DNA of 64,000 nt from an uncultured Lutibacter sp. (GTDB lineage: Bacteria; Bacteroidota; Bacteroidia; Flavobacteriales; Flavobacteriaceae): the NCBI RefSeq assembly GCF_947495725.1, contig NZ_CANLZZ010000005.1, positions 248,001 through 312,000 of the forward strand. Direction: 5' to 3'. The notes beneath the pieces are model-generated. The model was not told the DNA's origin, did no database searches, and saw nothing but the letters and a program-made list of their open reading frames with translations. Positions 12,321 to 22,088 of the stretch are shown here, in pieces; the stretch's first letter is position 1, and each line of letters begins with the position of its first letter. A program made the translations under genes and the position numbers.

Positions 12321-12893
12321 TTATTCAATTACTATTTTATATTTTCTTAGTAAACCAGCAATTTGATCTAATGAAAATTTAGCATTTTTTAAAGCGTTTT
12401 TTTCGGGGTCTATAGTATAATTAGTGGAAGTTCTAAAATCTGCCTTTTCTAAATTAGTGTTTTCAAAAGAGGCTCCTTTAAAATCGCAAGAGCTAAATAT
12501 TGAATTTGATAAATCGCATTTAACAAAATCTACTTCCTGTAAATTGCAATGAGCAAATTTGGTATTACTCATTTTAATGCTATAAAATGAAGATAAATTT
12601 AAATCACACTTATTTAGTGATATAGCAAATAAAAACTGATTGCATTCACTAAAATTAACGCCAACTAATTTGCATTTACTAAAATTAACGTCTTTAAATG
12701 AGGTGTTTTTAAGCTTGGATAAACTAAAATTACAATCTTCAAAATCGCACTCAATAAATTCGTTGTTAGATAAATCTAGTTTAGAAAAATTACAATTTTT
12801 AAAAGTACAGTTATCATATTCTGCTCTTTGAAATTTTTCAATAGTAAAATCTTTTCCTTTAAAGGTTTCTCCTTCAATATAAATATCGTTCAT
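12321..12893 (-). CDS. Pentapeptide-repeat protein
   Basis: Repeated A(D/N)Lxx-type pentads (CNFSKLDLSNNEFIECDFEDCNFS...). Confidence 0.9.
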   Translation of the reverse strand: MNDIYIEGETFKGKDFTIEKFQRAEYDNCTFKNCNFSKLDLSNNEFIECDFEDCNFSLSKLKNTSFKDVNFSKCKLVGVNFSECNQFLFAISLNKCDLNLSSFYSIKMSNTKFAHCNLQEVDFVKCDLSNSIFSSCDFKGASFENTNLEKADFRTSTNYTIDPEKNALKNAKFSLDQIAGLLRKYKIVIE

Positions 12894-12897
12894 AGTG

Positions 12898-13605
12898 TTA
12901 TTTTTTCATAGCTTCTTGTTTTAATTCTTTTGGCATTTTTTCAATTGCATATCGCAATGCAGTTCTAGGCATTTTAATTTTATGTTGCATTACATAATTA
13001 AAAATTGCTTGTTGGTTAGTTTGGCTAGCAACTTTTAACATCCATCCATATCCTTTTTGAACCATATCTTCGTTATCCAGCATTAAATTATCGGCAATTT
13101 CTAAAATATCATTTAAAAACAATCCATGTTTTGCTGGGAAAATAAGTGAAACTGCTGAAGCTCTTCGTTTCCACAAGTTTTTAGATTGTGTCCATTTTTT
13201 TAATTCTTCTAAATATTCAGGATATTGTTCTATAAAAAAACCAACAGTTTTTGTGCATAAAGTATCGCAAGTTGCCCAATTTGTAATGTAGCTATCAATC
13301 CAGTTTTCAAGAACCTTAAAATCATTGGGTTCTAATTGTTTTTTTAAAGCATAAGACCAATCGCAGGCAATAAGCGATTCTTCCATAATATTGGTTTCAA
13401 AAAGCGCTTTACAACCTTCAAAAACAACTTCTTTTGGTTCGTTTTTAATTATTTTAAAATGTTCTTTAGCTATTTGATGTACATACATAGCTTTAACTCC
13501 GTAATTGTTAAATTCTTCTTTAAAAAAACGTTTACTGGCAAGTTTAACCTTCGGATCACTGTATTTTAAAAGGTCTTCTCTTATTTTATTTAGAAGTTCA
13601 TCCAT
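12898..13605 (-). CDS. DNA alkylation repair protein (AlkD-like HEAT-repeat)
   Basis: FFKEEFNNYGVKAM, NWATCDTLCTKTVGFF, LWKRRASAVSLIFPAKHG. Confidence 0.85.
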   Translation of the reverse strand: MDELLNKIREDLLKYSDPKVKLASKRFFKEEFNNYGVKAMYVHQIAKEHFKIIKNEPKEVVFEGCKALFETNIMEESLIACDWSYALKKQLEPNDFKVLENWIDSYITNWATCDTLCTKTVGFFIEQYPEYLEELKKWTQSKNLWKRRASAVSLIFPAKHGLFLNDILEIADNLMLDNEDMVQKGYGWMLKVASQTNQQAIFNYVMQHKIKMPRTALRYAIEKMPKELKQEAMKK

Positions 13606-13706
13606 TAATTAATTTTAAAGGTGATATTAAACAATGTTTAAAATGATTATAATCATTGCAATTTAGGGAAATATTTTTTTTAAAATGACCTTCATCATTG
13701 TAAATA

Positions 13707-14240
13707 TTGGTACTATTTGGTTACTTCAAACAAATAAAAAAAATGTATTTATTAGGGTTTTTTATACTGGTTTTATTACTGCTTTTTTATGTGTTGTTTA
13801 AGCCTGTAATTTTGGTAGTAAACACTTCTACAAGTGAATATTACGTGCAAATGAAAGGGTTGTTTAAAGCAAGTTTAATAGGCGATGAAGAAACAGTTTT
13901 AAAGTTAAATTTAAAAGTTCTTTTTTTTAACTATAATTTTTATCCATTAAGAATGAAACTCAAACAGAAAAAAGAATTAAATAAACCAAAAGGAGAAATT
14001 AAAAATAGAAGAGTACTATTTAAAAAAGGACTAAAGTTTATAAAATCAATTAAAGTGAATAAAATGTATGTGAATATTGATACTGGAGATTGTATTGCAA
14101 ATGCAAAACTGTATCCAATGTTTACTTTTTTTAATTACCATTTTGGAACCTTTAAAATAAATTATATGGGAGAGAATGAAGTGGTTGTGAATTTAAAAAG
14201 CAGGCCATGGAATTTAGTGAAAGCGATTATTAACCTTTAA
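13707..14240 (+). CDS. DUF2953-like membrane-anchored protein (start may be 13743)
   Basis: N-terminal TM; KVNKMYVNIDTGDCIANAKLYP. Confidence 0.55.
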   Translation: MVLFGYFKQIKKMYLLGFFILVLLLLFYVLFKPVILVVNTSTSEYYVQMKGLFKASLIGDEETVLKLNLKVLFFNYNFYPLRMKLKQKKELNKPKGEIKNRRVLFKKGLKFIKSIKVNKMYVNIDTGDCIANAKLYPMFTFFNYHFGTFKINYMGENEVVVNLKSRPWNLVKAIINL

Positions 14241-14250
14241 AAATTATATT

Positions 14251-14625
14251 ATGGATTTACAATTAGAAGAATTATTAAAACAAATTACAGACTTTATGAA
14301 AACTGAAGCCAATACAGATACTGTTGTTGGAAAACAGTTTGATTTAGGAGAATTTAAATGTGTACCAGTTATTAAAGTTGGTATGGGATTTGGTTCTGGA
14401 GGAGGAGAAGGTCATGAAAAGAAAAGTAGTGGTGGTGAAGGAATGGGAGCTGGTGCTGGTGCAGGTGTAGGTATTGAACCAATTGGTTTTTTAGTTACAA
14501 AAGGCGATCAAATTTCTTTCATAGAAGCTGGTAAAGCACATGGCTTATCTGCAATGTTTGAAAAAGTTCCAGACATGGTTGAAAAAATTATTAAAGAGCG
14601 AAACAAAGAAGAGGTAGAGGTTTAA
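14251..14625 (+). CDS. GerW/YtfJ-family protein
   Basis: VVGKQFDLGEFKCVPVIKVGMGFGSGGGEG...GAGAGVGIEPIGFLV. Confidence 0.85.
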   Translation: MDLQLEELLKQITDFMKTEANTDTVVGKQFDLGEFKCVPVIKVGMGFGSGGGEGHEKKSSGGEGMGAGAGAGVGIEPIGFLVTKGDQISFIEAGKAHGLSAMFEKVPDMVEKIIKERNKEEVEV

Positions 14626-14760
14626 TGTAAAAACAATTAATCTCAATTCAATTTTTTGACAAAAATCACTCGAACTGTCAAATGTTTTAAAAATGCAAAA
14701 AGGGTATATTTATTAAATTCCTTATTAACATATTTGCGGTTGTAATAGTTTAATTAACAA

Positions 14761-14800
14761 AAAAACCTTGTAAAATTTTAAATAATCTTACAAGGTTTTT
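14761..14800. terminator. Intrinsic terminator
   Basis: AAAAACCTTGTAA...TTACAAGGTTTTT. Confidence 0.8.
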
Positions 14801-14820
14801 AATAGGTATACTTTTATAAG

Positions 14821-16161
14821 TTAATTTTTTGAAATGTAGTAAAATGGAATGGTCCAAGCTGTAATATCTTTTTTATCCTGCTTTTTCTTAACTTCTAATT
14901 TAGTTAATCCAGATTTAAGGTTAGAAAGATCTATATAACAAATTATTCCAGATTGATTGGTTTTTGGGTGTTCATATCTTAAAAAATCGACTTTTGTTAG
15001 TGTTCCATTTATATAAATAAGAACGTATTTTTGATAACATTTAAGCAGTTGTGCTCTTCTTTCTGTTCGTTGCTCCAAGCCCGATTTGTTTGGATCTTCA
15101 ATATAGGAACCACAAATCTCTTGTCTTATTTTTTTTTCGTGACTAAAAATAGGAATAAAAAGTTTTAAAACAGAAGATTCAACCTTATCAGATTCAATTT
15201 CTGGGCTCAATAAAAAATTGGCATCGTTATTTTCACTTTTATAATAGCTAGAGTACGATTTTGTTACATCAAAATAAGATTCTTGAGTAATAAGATATGG
15301 AATATTTGTATTGGTCATTTGATATACTGATACAAACATTCCAGATAAAATAAATATAAAAAGTAAGGAAATTAAGCTTTTCTTTTTTTTGAAATTTGAA
15401 CCGAAAATCATAAATACCTGAAGTATAGACTTATAAAGAGGTCCGTAGGTTATAATAGAGACCAATTTAACAATTCTAAAATTCCAAATTTGTAGGTTTT
15501 CCTTTTCTTTGTTCTTTTTTAGATTGGCTATTAAAGATATTATAGCTTGAACAAATATAGTTGCTAACAATAAAATGCCAGGTATTAAAAGTATATAGGA
15601 ATTAACATACTCGGAAAGTAAATTGAAAATTAATAAATAGATACTTGCAAATAAACCCAAATACATATAGGTGAGCAGGAAGGTAAATGCAACAGAAAAA
15701 ATAACGCTACACAACTCATCAACTTTTTGGATAGAGTCCTTTAATTTAGGAAGTATGGCTAGTATTTTTTCTGTATAAATTTTAGAATATGCGCTGTCTT
15801 CAACACTGTAATCGGGAAATACAGAATTTAAACCAACAAGACCAACCCAATAGGCTCGTAAAAAAAAATGGATAACGAACATTGAAATTAGAATACTTAT
15901 TGCTAAAAGCCCGAAAAAAACAATCATATAACCAATTAAATACTGACTAGGATCTAATAAGTTAATAAATTTGTTTGTAGCCCAATCAATTAAACCAAAC
16001 ATTTGTAGGGTTCCAAAAATTGAAATTGTAGATACTAATAATTCAGCTTCCCAACTTTCATCTTTTAGCCTTTGCAGCCAATTTTTGGGCGATTTCAAAG
16101 AAGGCGTTGTATCTATAGTCTTAGTTTTACTCATTCTTTTTTTTATTTTTATTCTGTTCAA
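14821..16161 (-). CDS. Multi-TM membrane protein, unknown function; likely true start at 16134
   Basis: At least four TM segments; internal ATG (MSKTKTIDTTPS) overlaps the stop of the upstream small ORF (ATGAGTAA). Confidence 0.75.
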   Translation of the reverse strand: MNRIKIKKRMSKTKTIDTTPSLKSPKNWLQRLKDESWEAELLVSTISIFGTLQMFGLIDWATNKFINLLDPSQYLIGYMIVFFGLLAISILISMFVIHFFLRAYWVGLVGLNSVFPDYSVEDSAYSKIYTEKILAILPKLKDSIQKVDELCSVIFSVAFTFLLTYMYLGLFASIYLLIFNLLSEYVNSYILLIPGILLLATIFVQAIISLIANLKKNKEKENLQIWNFRIVKLVSIITYGPLYKSILQVFMIFGSNFKKKKSLISLLFIFILSGMFVSVYQMTNTNIPYLITQESYFDVTKSYSSYYKSENNDANFLLSPEIESDKVESSVLKLFIPIFSHEKKIRQEICGSYIEDPNKSGLEQRTERRAQLLKCYQKYVLIYINGTLTKVDFLRYEHPKTNQSGIICYIDLSNLKSGLTKLEVKKKQDKKDITAWTIPFYYISKN

Positions 16162-16306
16162 TTAAAACTACCCCAATTAAAGACACACCAATAACAATTC
16201 CGCCTAAAGCATCTATAAATTTTTGTCCTTTAAAAACTGCGTATAAAGCAAATAATATGGAAGCGATTCCTATTACGATTATTAGATTTCTCATTGATGT
16301 ACTCAT
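16127..16306 (-). CDS. Small membrane protein, 59 aa (below ORF-track cutoff)
   Basis: MSTSMRNLIIVIGIASILFALYAVFKGQKFIDALGGIVIGVSLIGVVLIEQNKNKKKNE; translationally coupled (ATGAGTAA) to the following gene. Confidence 0.7.
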   Translation of the reverse strand: MSTSMRNLIIVIGIASILFALYAVFKGQKFIDALGGIVIGVSLIGVVLIEQNKNKKKNE

Positions 16307-16437
16307 TTTACAATTAATTTATGTTGGTTAATTTATTTTTTGCGAGTAATTTTTCCTAATTTAATAAATAAACACGGAACAGAAAATTAAAAAGATTTTT
16401 TGAAGTTTAACTCAATTAAATTTAGAGAGTATTAAAA

Positions 16438-17475
16438 CTAATAATTAGAACTTACTATTTTTACAATTCTATTGTACATTATTTCCGATAAATTCCAGTT
16501 GTAACCATTAAAATCTACCGTATTTGTAAATTGAATAACCACAGTATCTATATCCTTATGATATTTTGCTATAGTTTGGTATCCAGGAATTAAGCCTGTG
16601 TGCTCGTAGGTGTAGATTGATGAATATATTTCTTGTTCTTGTTTGTCTGTAAATACCGTTCCATTATTTAAGGCTCTTATAAATTTGCCTAAATCTTCTG
16701 CGGTTGCCAATATTGAGCCCACATTATTGGTTTTTAAATCCATACTGTAACCTACATAGTAACCGCTCATTACATCGTCTATGTTAACATTGTTTATAGA
16801 GCCAAAAGTGTGGTTTAAGTTTAGTGGAGTTAAAATCTCTTCTTGAATGTATTGGAATGTATTATATCCAAGTATTCGGTTCATTATTTTATCTAATAGC
16901 AAGTAGTTTGTGTTACAATATTCATAATCTTCGCCTGGCTTAAAATTTGCAGGTACATCCAAAACCAATTCAAGATTTTCGTCTGCTGTTTCTTTTGGTG
17001 TTAACCAATAATTTTGGGTATCAGTAAAATTTGGAATGCCACTTCTATGTTGCACCATCATTTTTAAGGTAATTTCGTTGGCAAATTCAATTCTGTTTTT
17101 CAACTCAGGTAAATAATAAGCAAGCGATTTATTTAAAACTAAACGTCCATCTCGCACCAATTTTGCAATAGCTACCGCATAATACAGTTTATTTACACTC
17201 GCTATTTTAAATAATGAATGAGGATCTGCAGCAATTTTGTTTTCCCTATTTTTATAACCCGAAGTATAAAATTGAGGTTGTTTACCTTTTGTATCTACAT
17301 AAACTATAATGCCATCGAATCCATAATTAGTGGCTTTATTTACTTGTTCTTGAACGGTTTTAGGTAATGGAGTTATCCAAGCTTTTACAATTGGCCAAGG
17401 AACAAAGTATAAAGAAATAGCTGTTCCAATAAACAATAAAATTCTAAATAGTTGTTTTGATTTTATTTTGGTCAT
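16438..17475 (-). CDS. Serine hydrolase, beta-lactamase/PBP (class C-like) family
   Basis: SVNKLYYA (SxxK), YEYCNTNY (YxN) motifs; N-terminal TM. Confidence 0.85.
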   Translation of the reverse strand: MTKIKSKQLFRILLFIGTAISLYFVPWPIVKAWITPLPKTVQEQVNKATNYGFDGIIVYVDTKGKQPQFYTSGYKNRENKIAADPHSLFKIASVNKLYYAVAIAKLVRDGRLVLNKSLAYYLPELKNRIEFANEITLKMMVQHRSGIPNFTDTQNYWLTPKETADENLELVLDVPANFKPGEDYEYCNTNYLLLDKIMNRILGYNTFQYIQEEILTPLNLNHTFGSINNVNIDDVMSGYYVGYSMDLKTNNVGSILATAEDLGKFIRALNNGTVFTDKQEQEIYSSIYTYEHTGLIPGYQTIAKYHKDIDTVVIQFTNTVDFNGYNWNLSEIMYNRIVKIVSSNY

Positions 17476-17493
17476 ATTGTTAAATATGGAAGG

Positions 17494-17997
17494 TTATTTT
17501 TTATCAGTTAGCTTTTCAAAAGTCATTTCAGAATCCCAACAATCTCCATAATCAGATTGGCATTTTAATTTAACACTATCTTTTAATAATTCTCCGTTAT
17601 ATTTCAATAATCCTCTAGAAATTGCAATTATTGATTTTTTTTCTAAATTTCTTTCCTGTTTTACAACTTTCATTAGAGAGTTTTCACAAAGTTCTCTTTT
17701 TCCAATTTCAAAACTTATAGTGTTATTTTCTATAGTAAGTTTTTTTATTTCATTTTTATAAAACAAAATTCCGAATCTGCTATTATCTTCAGCTCCGTAA
17801 TAAAGAGCGCTATATTTTCCGTTTAGTGTGTCAATTACCAAATAATGATTTTCGGATTGTTTAAGGGCTTTATATTCATAGATTCCGATTAATTCCGTGT
17901 TTAATTTTTTAGGTTCAGTTTTTATTTCCGATGTTTTTTTGTCGGAATTACAACTAATTAAACTCACTATTAAAATCAGTAATGAAATTTTTTTCAT
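17494..17997 (-). CDS. Lipoprotein, unknown
   Basis: SpII signal LIVSLISC. Confidence 0.7.
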   Translation of the reverse strand: MKKISLLILIVSLISCNSDKKTSEIKTEPKKLNTELIGIYEYKALKQSENHYLVIDTLNGKYSALYYGAEDNSRFGILFYKNEIKKLTIENNTISFEIGKRELCENSLMKVVKQERNLEKKSIIAISRGLLKYNGELLKDSVKLKCQSDYGDCWDSEMTFEKLTDKK

Positions 17998-18000
17998 AAT

Positions 18001-18135
18001 GTATGCTAACGTTGTTTGTATATAATTTGTTACGTTGTTAAAGCACCTAAATTAATAAATAAACACGAAAAAGAAAATACGCAATTCTTTTTATAAGCAA
18101 GGGGAGAACCAAGCAATTGATAATAGCTATTATTG
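18001..18135 (-). repeat. attC-like inter-cassette repeat (subfamily A)
   Basis: atGCTAACgttgttTGTATATAATTTGTTACGttgttaAAGCACCTAAATTAATAAATAAACACG...; shares the AAGCACCTAATTTARYAAATAAA core with copies at 25415, 29236, 30668, 32063. Confidence 0.55.
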
Positions 18136-18684
18136 TGGTTTATTTAAGTTTTTTCTGTTTTTTAATATTAGGAGTGTAATTATATAAATAGCTACAATTG
18201 CAAAGGGAATAGCAATAAATCTGTATTCGGGTAACAGATACCAAAGAATTAAAATTGTAACTGTTCTAGTTAATGTGTGAAAAATTCCAACCCAATGTTT
18301 TATAATCCAAGAAAATGGCACCCACATTAATCCGGTTAAAATTCCTACACTCATGGGAAGTGATGTATAATCAACTAAAAAAAATGGAATTGCAATTGAA
18401 TACACCAGAATTGCCTGACCAGCGGTGAAAAGAAAAAGTGTATCGAATTCGTTTTTTGGTTTGCTTTTATCTAAAAAATTTTCACCAGTGTATTTCGATA
18501 GAAACAAACCTAAATATACAATACTTCCAGTTCCAATAAAAATTGACCAAACGGCTACAAAATCAGAGAAAAATATCCCCATTATTCCAATGATAGTCCA
18601 AATAATTAGTCCAGCTAGTGGTGTAGCTAAAAATTTTTGATTGATATATTCAATTCTTTGTTGTTCTAATGTTCTTTCGTTCAT
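18130..18684 (-). CDS. DUF7010-like membrane protein
   Basis: Several TM segments; QQRIEYINQKFLATPLAGLIIW N-terminus. Confidence 0.6.
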   Translation of the reverse strand: MNERTLEQQRIEYINQKFLATPLAGLIIWTIIGIMGIFFSDFVAVWSIFIGTGSIVYLGLFLSKYTGENFLDKSKPKNEFDTLFLFTAGQAILVYSIAIPFFLVDYTSLPMSVGILTGLMWVPFSWIIKHWVGIFHTLTRTVTILILWYLLPEYRFIAIPFAIVAIYIITLLILKNRKNLNKPQ

Positions 18685-18733
18685 TTTATAAAATGTTTTG
18701 TGTACTATTTTAAGTTTTACTTTCTAAACTTAC

Positions 18734-19171
18734 TTAAATTTTAAATTCAATATCTCCATAGCCAGGCACAAAACTAGAATTATTGCATGTCATAAATTCT
18801 ATTTCACCTATTATTTTAAAAGGGTTCTTATTTTTTACTTTTATTCGCTGTTTAAATGTGGTTTTAGTTTCGAAGTACTTAATTTTTAAGTTAAAAACTG
18901 GGTCGTGAACTGTATGTCCTTTTTCTTCAGTGGTATTACCAATAAGCTCATAATCATTACTTTCTTCAAAAATGAAAATAGTAGGAAGTGGTCTATCTTC
19001 AGGTACTTTTTGAGAATATAAATGGTAATTTTTTTCAATTGAAGCATTAATTATTAAATCATATTCGGTTGCTGTTATTTTCTTAGTTTCTGTTGTCCAT
19101 TTTATAGGTTCAAGGATTTGAGAATAACTAACTGTTGTTATTAATAACAATAATAAAAGTAAATTTTTCAT
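18734..19171 (-). CDS. Stand-alone DsbD N-terminal-like (DsbD-alpha) domain protein, secreted
   Basis: Signal peptide; PIKWTTETKKI...HLYSQKVPEDRPLPTIF...EFMTCNNSSFVPG. Confidence 0.7.
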   Translation of the reverse strand: MKNLLLLLLLITTVSYSQILEPIKWTTETKKITATEYDLIINASIEKNYHLYSQKVPEDRPLPTIFIFEESNDYELIGNTTEEKGHTVHDPVFNLKIKYFETKTTFKQRIKVKNKNPFKIIGEIEFMTCNNSSFVPGYGDIEFKI

Positions 19172-19399
19172 GCGATTTTAAGTTATGTTTTTAAATTCTA
19201 GACCAATTTAAGCAAAAATAATATTTAGTATTGTATTTGGTTTTACGTTGTTGTTTTTTTATTTGTTCTACATCATTTTTTAATAAGTGCTATAAGGCGT
19301 ACTAAAAGGATGCTATTAAATAGTGTTAACTATTAGCATAAATAGTGTATTTTATTAGGGACTTTATTGTTAAAGTTGAGGGAGTTTGTTGTAAATTAA

Positions 19400-19425
19400 G
19401 TACTATATTTAATTAAATATAGTAC
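19400..19425. repeat. 26-bp perfect palindrome
   Basis: GTACTATATTTAATTAAATATAGTAC; followed by direct repeats AGTACAATAATTTT (19421, 19443). Confidence 0.7.
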
Positions 19426-19699
19426 AATAATTTTCTAATTTAAGTACAATAATTTTTAAAAAGTTGTAGATTATTTAGAGAAGTGCTTAAAACCTTTGAA
19501 AAACAAGGTGTTAACAACCAATTTAAAATTACTAAAAAAGTAGTAATAAAAACTGTTAAATACTACGTATTTATTAACAATTTAAAACCAAAATTTAATT
19601 TATAAAAAATAGCTATTATGTTTAATTCTGCAAAATTTTTAAATTTTACATTAAAGTAAGAATTCTATTTTTTATAAGTGTTCTAATTCAGTTCTTTTG

Positions 19700-20296
19700 T
19701 TAAAAATTAAATCCTAAGCCAACTTGGAAAACCCTATTTTTATTTTCGTGTTCTATGAAGCTTTCGGGGTATTCCAATTTTAAAATATCGGTTAAACCAT
19801 ATAAATATCTTGTTTCTACATATAAGCCAAAATCAAATTCATATTCAATACCTATTGTTGTTCCAAAATCAAAATTAGTGTAATCATTTATAGAGGTTCC
19901 CCAACTATCTTTAACTTTAGAAATATAACCTAAATAACCTCCAGCTAAAACAGAAAAATCATTAAACAGCCTTTTTTTCAAAACAATTGGTAGGTTAATT
20001 TGATTGATAATTGTTGTAGTTTCATAAAATGTATATCCTTGTTCAGAATACATTAATCCAATTTTTAATGCGGTACCATTTTTAGCTTTTAAATTAATAG
20101 GATACTCCATTTCACCTCCTATATAAAAAGAGTTTTTATTATGCTGTTTTCTGCCAGATGATGAACCGTTAATAATTACATTATATTCAATATTTGATAA
20201 GTTGTATCCTGCTTTTAGACTTAATTTTAGTGATTGACTTTGGTTGCTTTGTGTAATTAGAAAGAATACTATTCCTAGGTAATATTTTATGTTCAT
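19700..20296 (-). CDS. Outer-membrane beta-barrel (PorT/OmpA-like) protein
   Basis: LKLSLKAGYNLSNIEY...; C-terminal aromatic VGLGFNF. Confidence 0.7.
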   Translation of the reverse strand: MNIKYYLGIVFFLITQSNQSQSLKLSLKAGYNLSNIEYNVIINGSSSGRKQHNKNSFYIGGEMEYPINLKAKNGTALKIGLMYSEQGYTFYETTTIINQINLPIVLKKRLFNDFSVLAGGYLGYISKVKDSWGTSINDYTNFDFGTTIGIEYEFDFGLYVETRYLYGLTDILKLEYPESFIEHENKNRVFQVGLGFNF

Positions 20297-20354
20297 TTTT
20301 AATGTAAAATTTAAAACTATAATTGGTTCTTTTACGCTTTTTTAAACCTAATAA

Positions 20355-20500
20355 GTGCAGTTTTTTACGATGGTTTTGTGCAAGGTTAGTTGCGTTTTTA
20401 AGCTAAATATTTAGTAAATAATTACCGACCAAGAAAATCCGTAAAGACTTTCCAAAGTACGCGATAACAAGCAAATATTTTTATATGTTGTTGGCAATAG
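20355..20500 (-). repeat. attC-like inter-cassette repeat
   Basis: Left end (gene orientation) TTGCCAACAACATATAAAAATA, shared with the 28207 site; internal ATTACCGACCAAGAAAATCC shared with the 26280 site. Confidence 0.55.
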
Positions 20501-20511
20501 CTTTTTATTTA

Positions 20512-21306
20512 CTATTTAATGGAGGTACCAACTAAATTATAAAATTTATGAGCACTATCAATATACTTTTGATTTTCTACATATTTAGCTTTTTTATATT
20601 GTTGAAACATATTTGATGCCTTCTTAAATAATTTTTCGGCTTCTGGTGTTGTTAAAAAATCAACTATATATTTTCCTTTGTACTTTGCATATGCTGAATC
20701 TATTTGCATTGATATAAGGTCAGGTGATTTATATGAAATAACCGGTTTAGGATATGGTGAATAACCACCTTTGCAACATGAGCCTGATTCTAATTGGAGT
20801 CTTTCCAGTGCCTTTCCGTAGGTGGGATCTGTTTGACCATAAACGGTTCTATACACATTAGTTAATTTCATCATGCCAGAACACATTGCACATGGTTCTA
20901 ATGTTGTATATATTGAAAAGCCTTTTAAAGAAAAGGATTGAACACTGTCTAAATAGGATTGTATCACTCGAACTTCTCCATGTTGGGTTCCATTCATTTT
21001 AATATTTACTGAATTTCTTGCCCAGTTAACAACATATTTATCACTATCCACTAACACAGAACCAATGTTATATCCTCTACCTTCAAGAGCGTTAATTTGC
21101 CAATCTTTATGAACTACTGCATATGCCATTAAGGAATAAAAATAGTCAAGTTCTTGTTGTTCCAATGAAACCGAATCAACAGAAACTGAATCAAGAGTGC
21201 ATTCACATTTTTCAATATTTAATTCAGAATTAGGCTGTTTTATTACACATGAAAAAAAGCATATTGACAAAATAAAAATGCTAATTAAGAAATATGTTTT
21301 TTTCAT
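20512..21306 (-). CDS. Predicted exported (SpII) cytidine/nucleoside deaminase-like protein
   Basis: Zn-binding HGE...TLEPCAMCSGMM; lipoprotein signal LSICFFSC. Confidence 0.75.
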   Translation of the reverse strand: MKKTYFLISIFILSICFFSCVIKQPNSELNIEKCECTLDSVSVDSVSLEQQELDYFYSLMAYAVVHKDWQINALEGRGYNIGSVLVDSDKYVVNWARNSVNIKMNGTQHGEVRVIQSYLDSVQSFSLKGFSIYTTLEPCAMCSGMMKLTNVYRTVYGQTDPTYGKALERLQLESGSCCKGGYSPYPKPVISYKSPDLISMQIDSAYAKYKGKYIVDFLTTPEAEKLFKKASNMFQQYKKAKYVENQKYIDSAHKFYNLVGTSIK

Positions 21307-21356
21307 TAGAAATTTATTTATTAAGTTTTATAGATGATAATTAATTACCCAAATTA

Positions 21357-21491
21357 TTGCGAACGGGATTTTATAAGATTTGTGCGACTGGAAAATCGGA
21401 GATTTTTCGGACGTAGTAAATCGTTTGTTGAATGTTTGTCAGTTCGTTATTTATTTCAAATGTAAGCATAAATTATATGAGGTGTTAGCAA
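21357..21491 (-). repeat. attC-like inter-cassette repeat (subfamily B)
   Basis: TTGCGAAC (21357-21364)/GTTAGCAA (21484-21491), 6-nt and 3-nt spacers, inner imperfect arm TTATAAGATTT/AAATTATATGA. Confidence 0.7.
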
Positions 21492-21500
21492 AAGTTTTTA

Positions 21501-22067
21501 TCAGAATATATAATATCCTATGCTAAATTGAATCAAGGTATTTGTTCCTTTTTTCAATTCTCCATCATAGTTCGGTTTGTCGATAGCTTTAGTCAGACCT
21601 TGATAAAAATTCAATTCAAGAAATAAATCATTAATCTTTTGACCAAATCCAATATTTACTCCAAAATCAATCGTTTCTCCTTTGTTTAAAAAGTATGGGA
21701 GTTTTTCAGAAAGTAAAAATCCAATTTGAGGTCCCGCTAAAATATATGTCTTGTCATAAAATTTAAAATTTAATGGGAGATTTAAATATTCTGATTTATA
21801 ATCAATATGTTCAATACTACTACTTTCACCGTCTCGATTCCCTTGTTGTGAATAAACTAATTTTGGTCTAAATTTAATTTTTTCGGTTATATCAAATTCA
21901 TAAAATCCTCCTAAATGAAATCCCATTTTATCAGTAATATCAATTTGATTTAAAACTCCCTCTGAAATAGATGAATTATTTAATCCAATCAAAACTCCCA
22001 TTTTTTTTTGAGAGAAGGTTATTAGTGGTATTAAAATCAATAAAGTAATTGCAATCTTTTTTTTCAT
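21501..22067 (-). CDS. Outer-membrane beta-barrel (PorT-like) protein
   Basis: Signal peptide; MGVLIGLNNSSISEG...; IQFSIGYYIF C-terminus. Confidence 0.7.
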   Translation of the reverse strand: MKKKIAITLLILIPLITFSQKKMGVLIGLNNSSISEGVLNQIDITDKMGFHLGGFYEFDITEKIKFRPKLVYSQQGNRDGESSSIEHIDYKSEYLNLPLNFKFYDKTYILAGPQIGFLLSEKLPYFLNKGETIDFGVNIGFGQKINDLFLELNFYQGLTKAIDKPNYDGELKKGTNTLIQFSIGYYIF

Positions 22068-22088
22068 TTTTTGTCTTTTTTTATTTTT

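Noticed and set aside
12640-12831. Plus-strand ORF inside the pentapeptide-repeat gene
   Set aside because: Antisense of a periodic coding sequence; no independent evidence
19341-19370. Match of GTGTATTTTATTAG near 19350 to the lipoprotein array leader
   Set aside because: Only ~14 nt of very AT-rich identity and no surrounding similarity; likely chance
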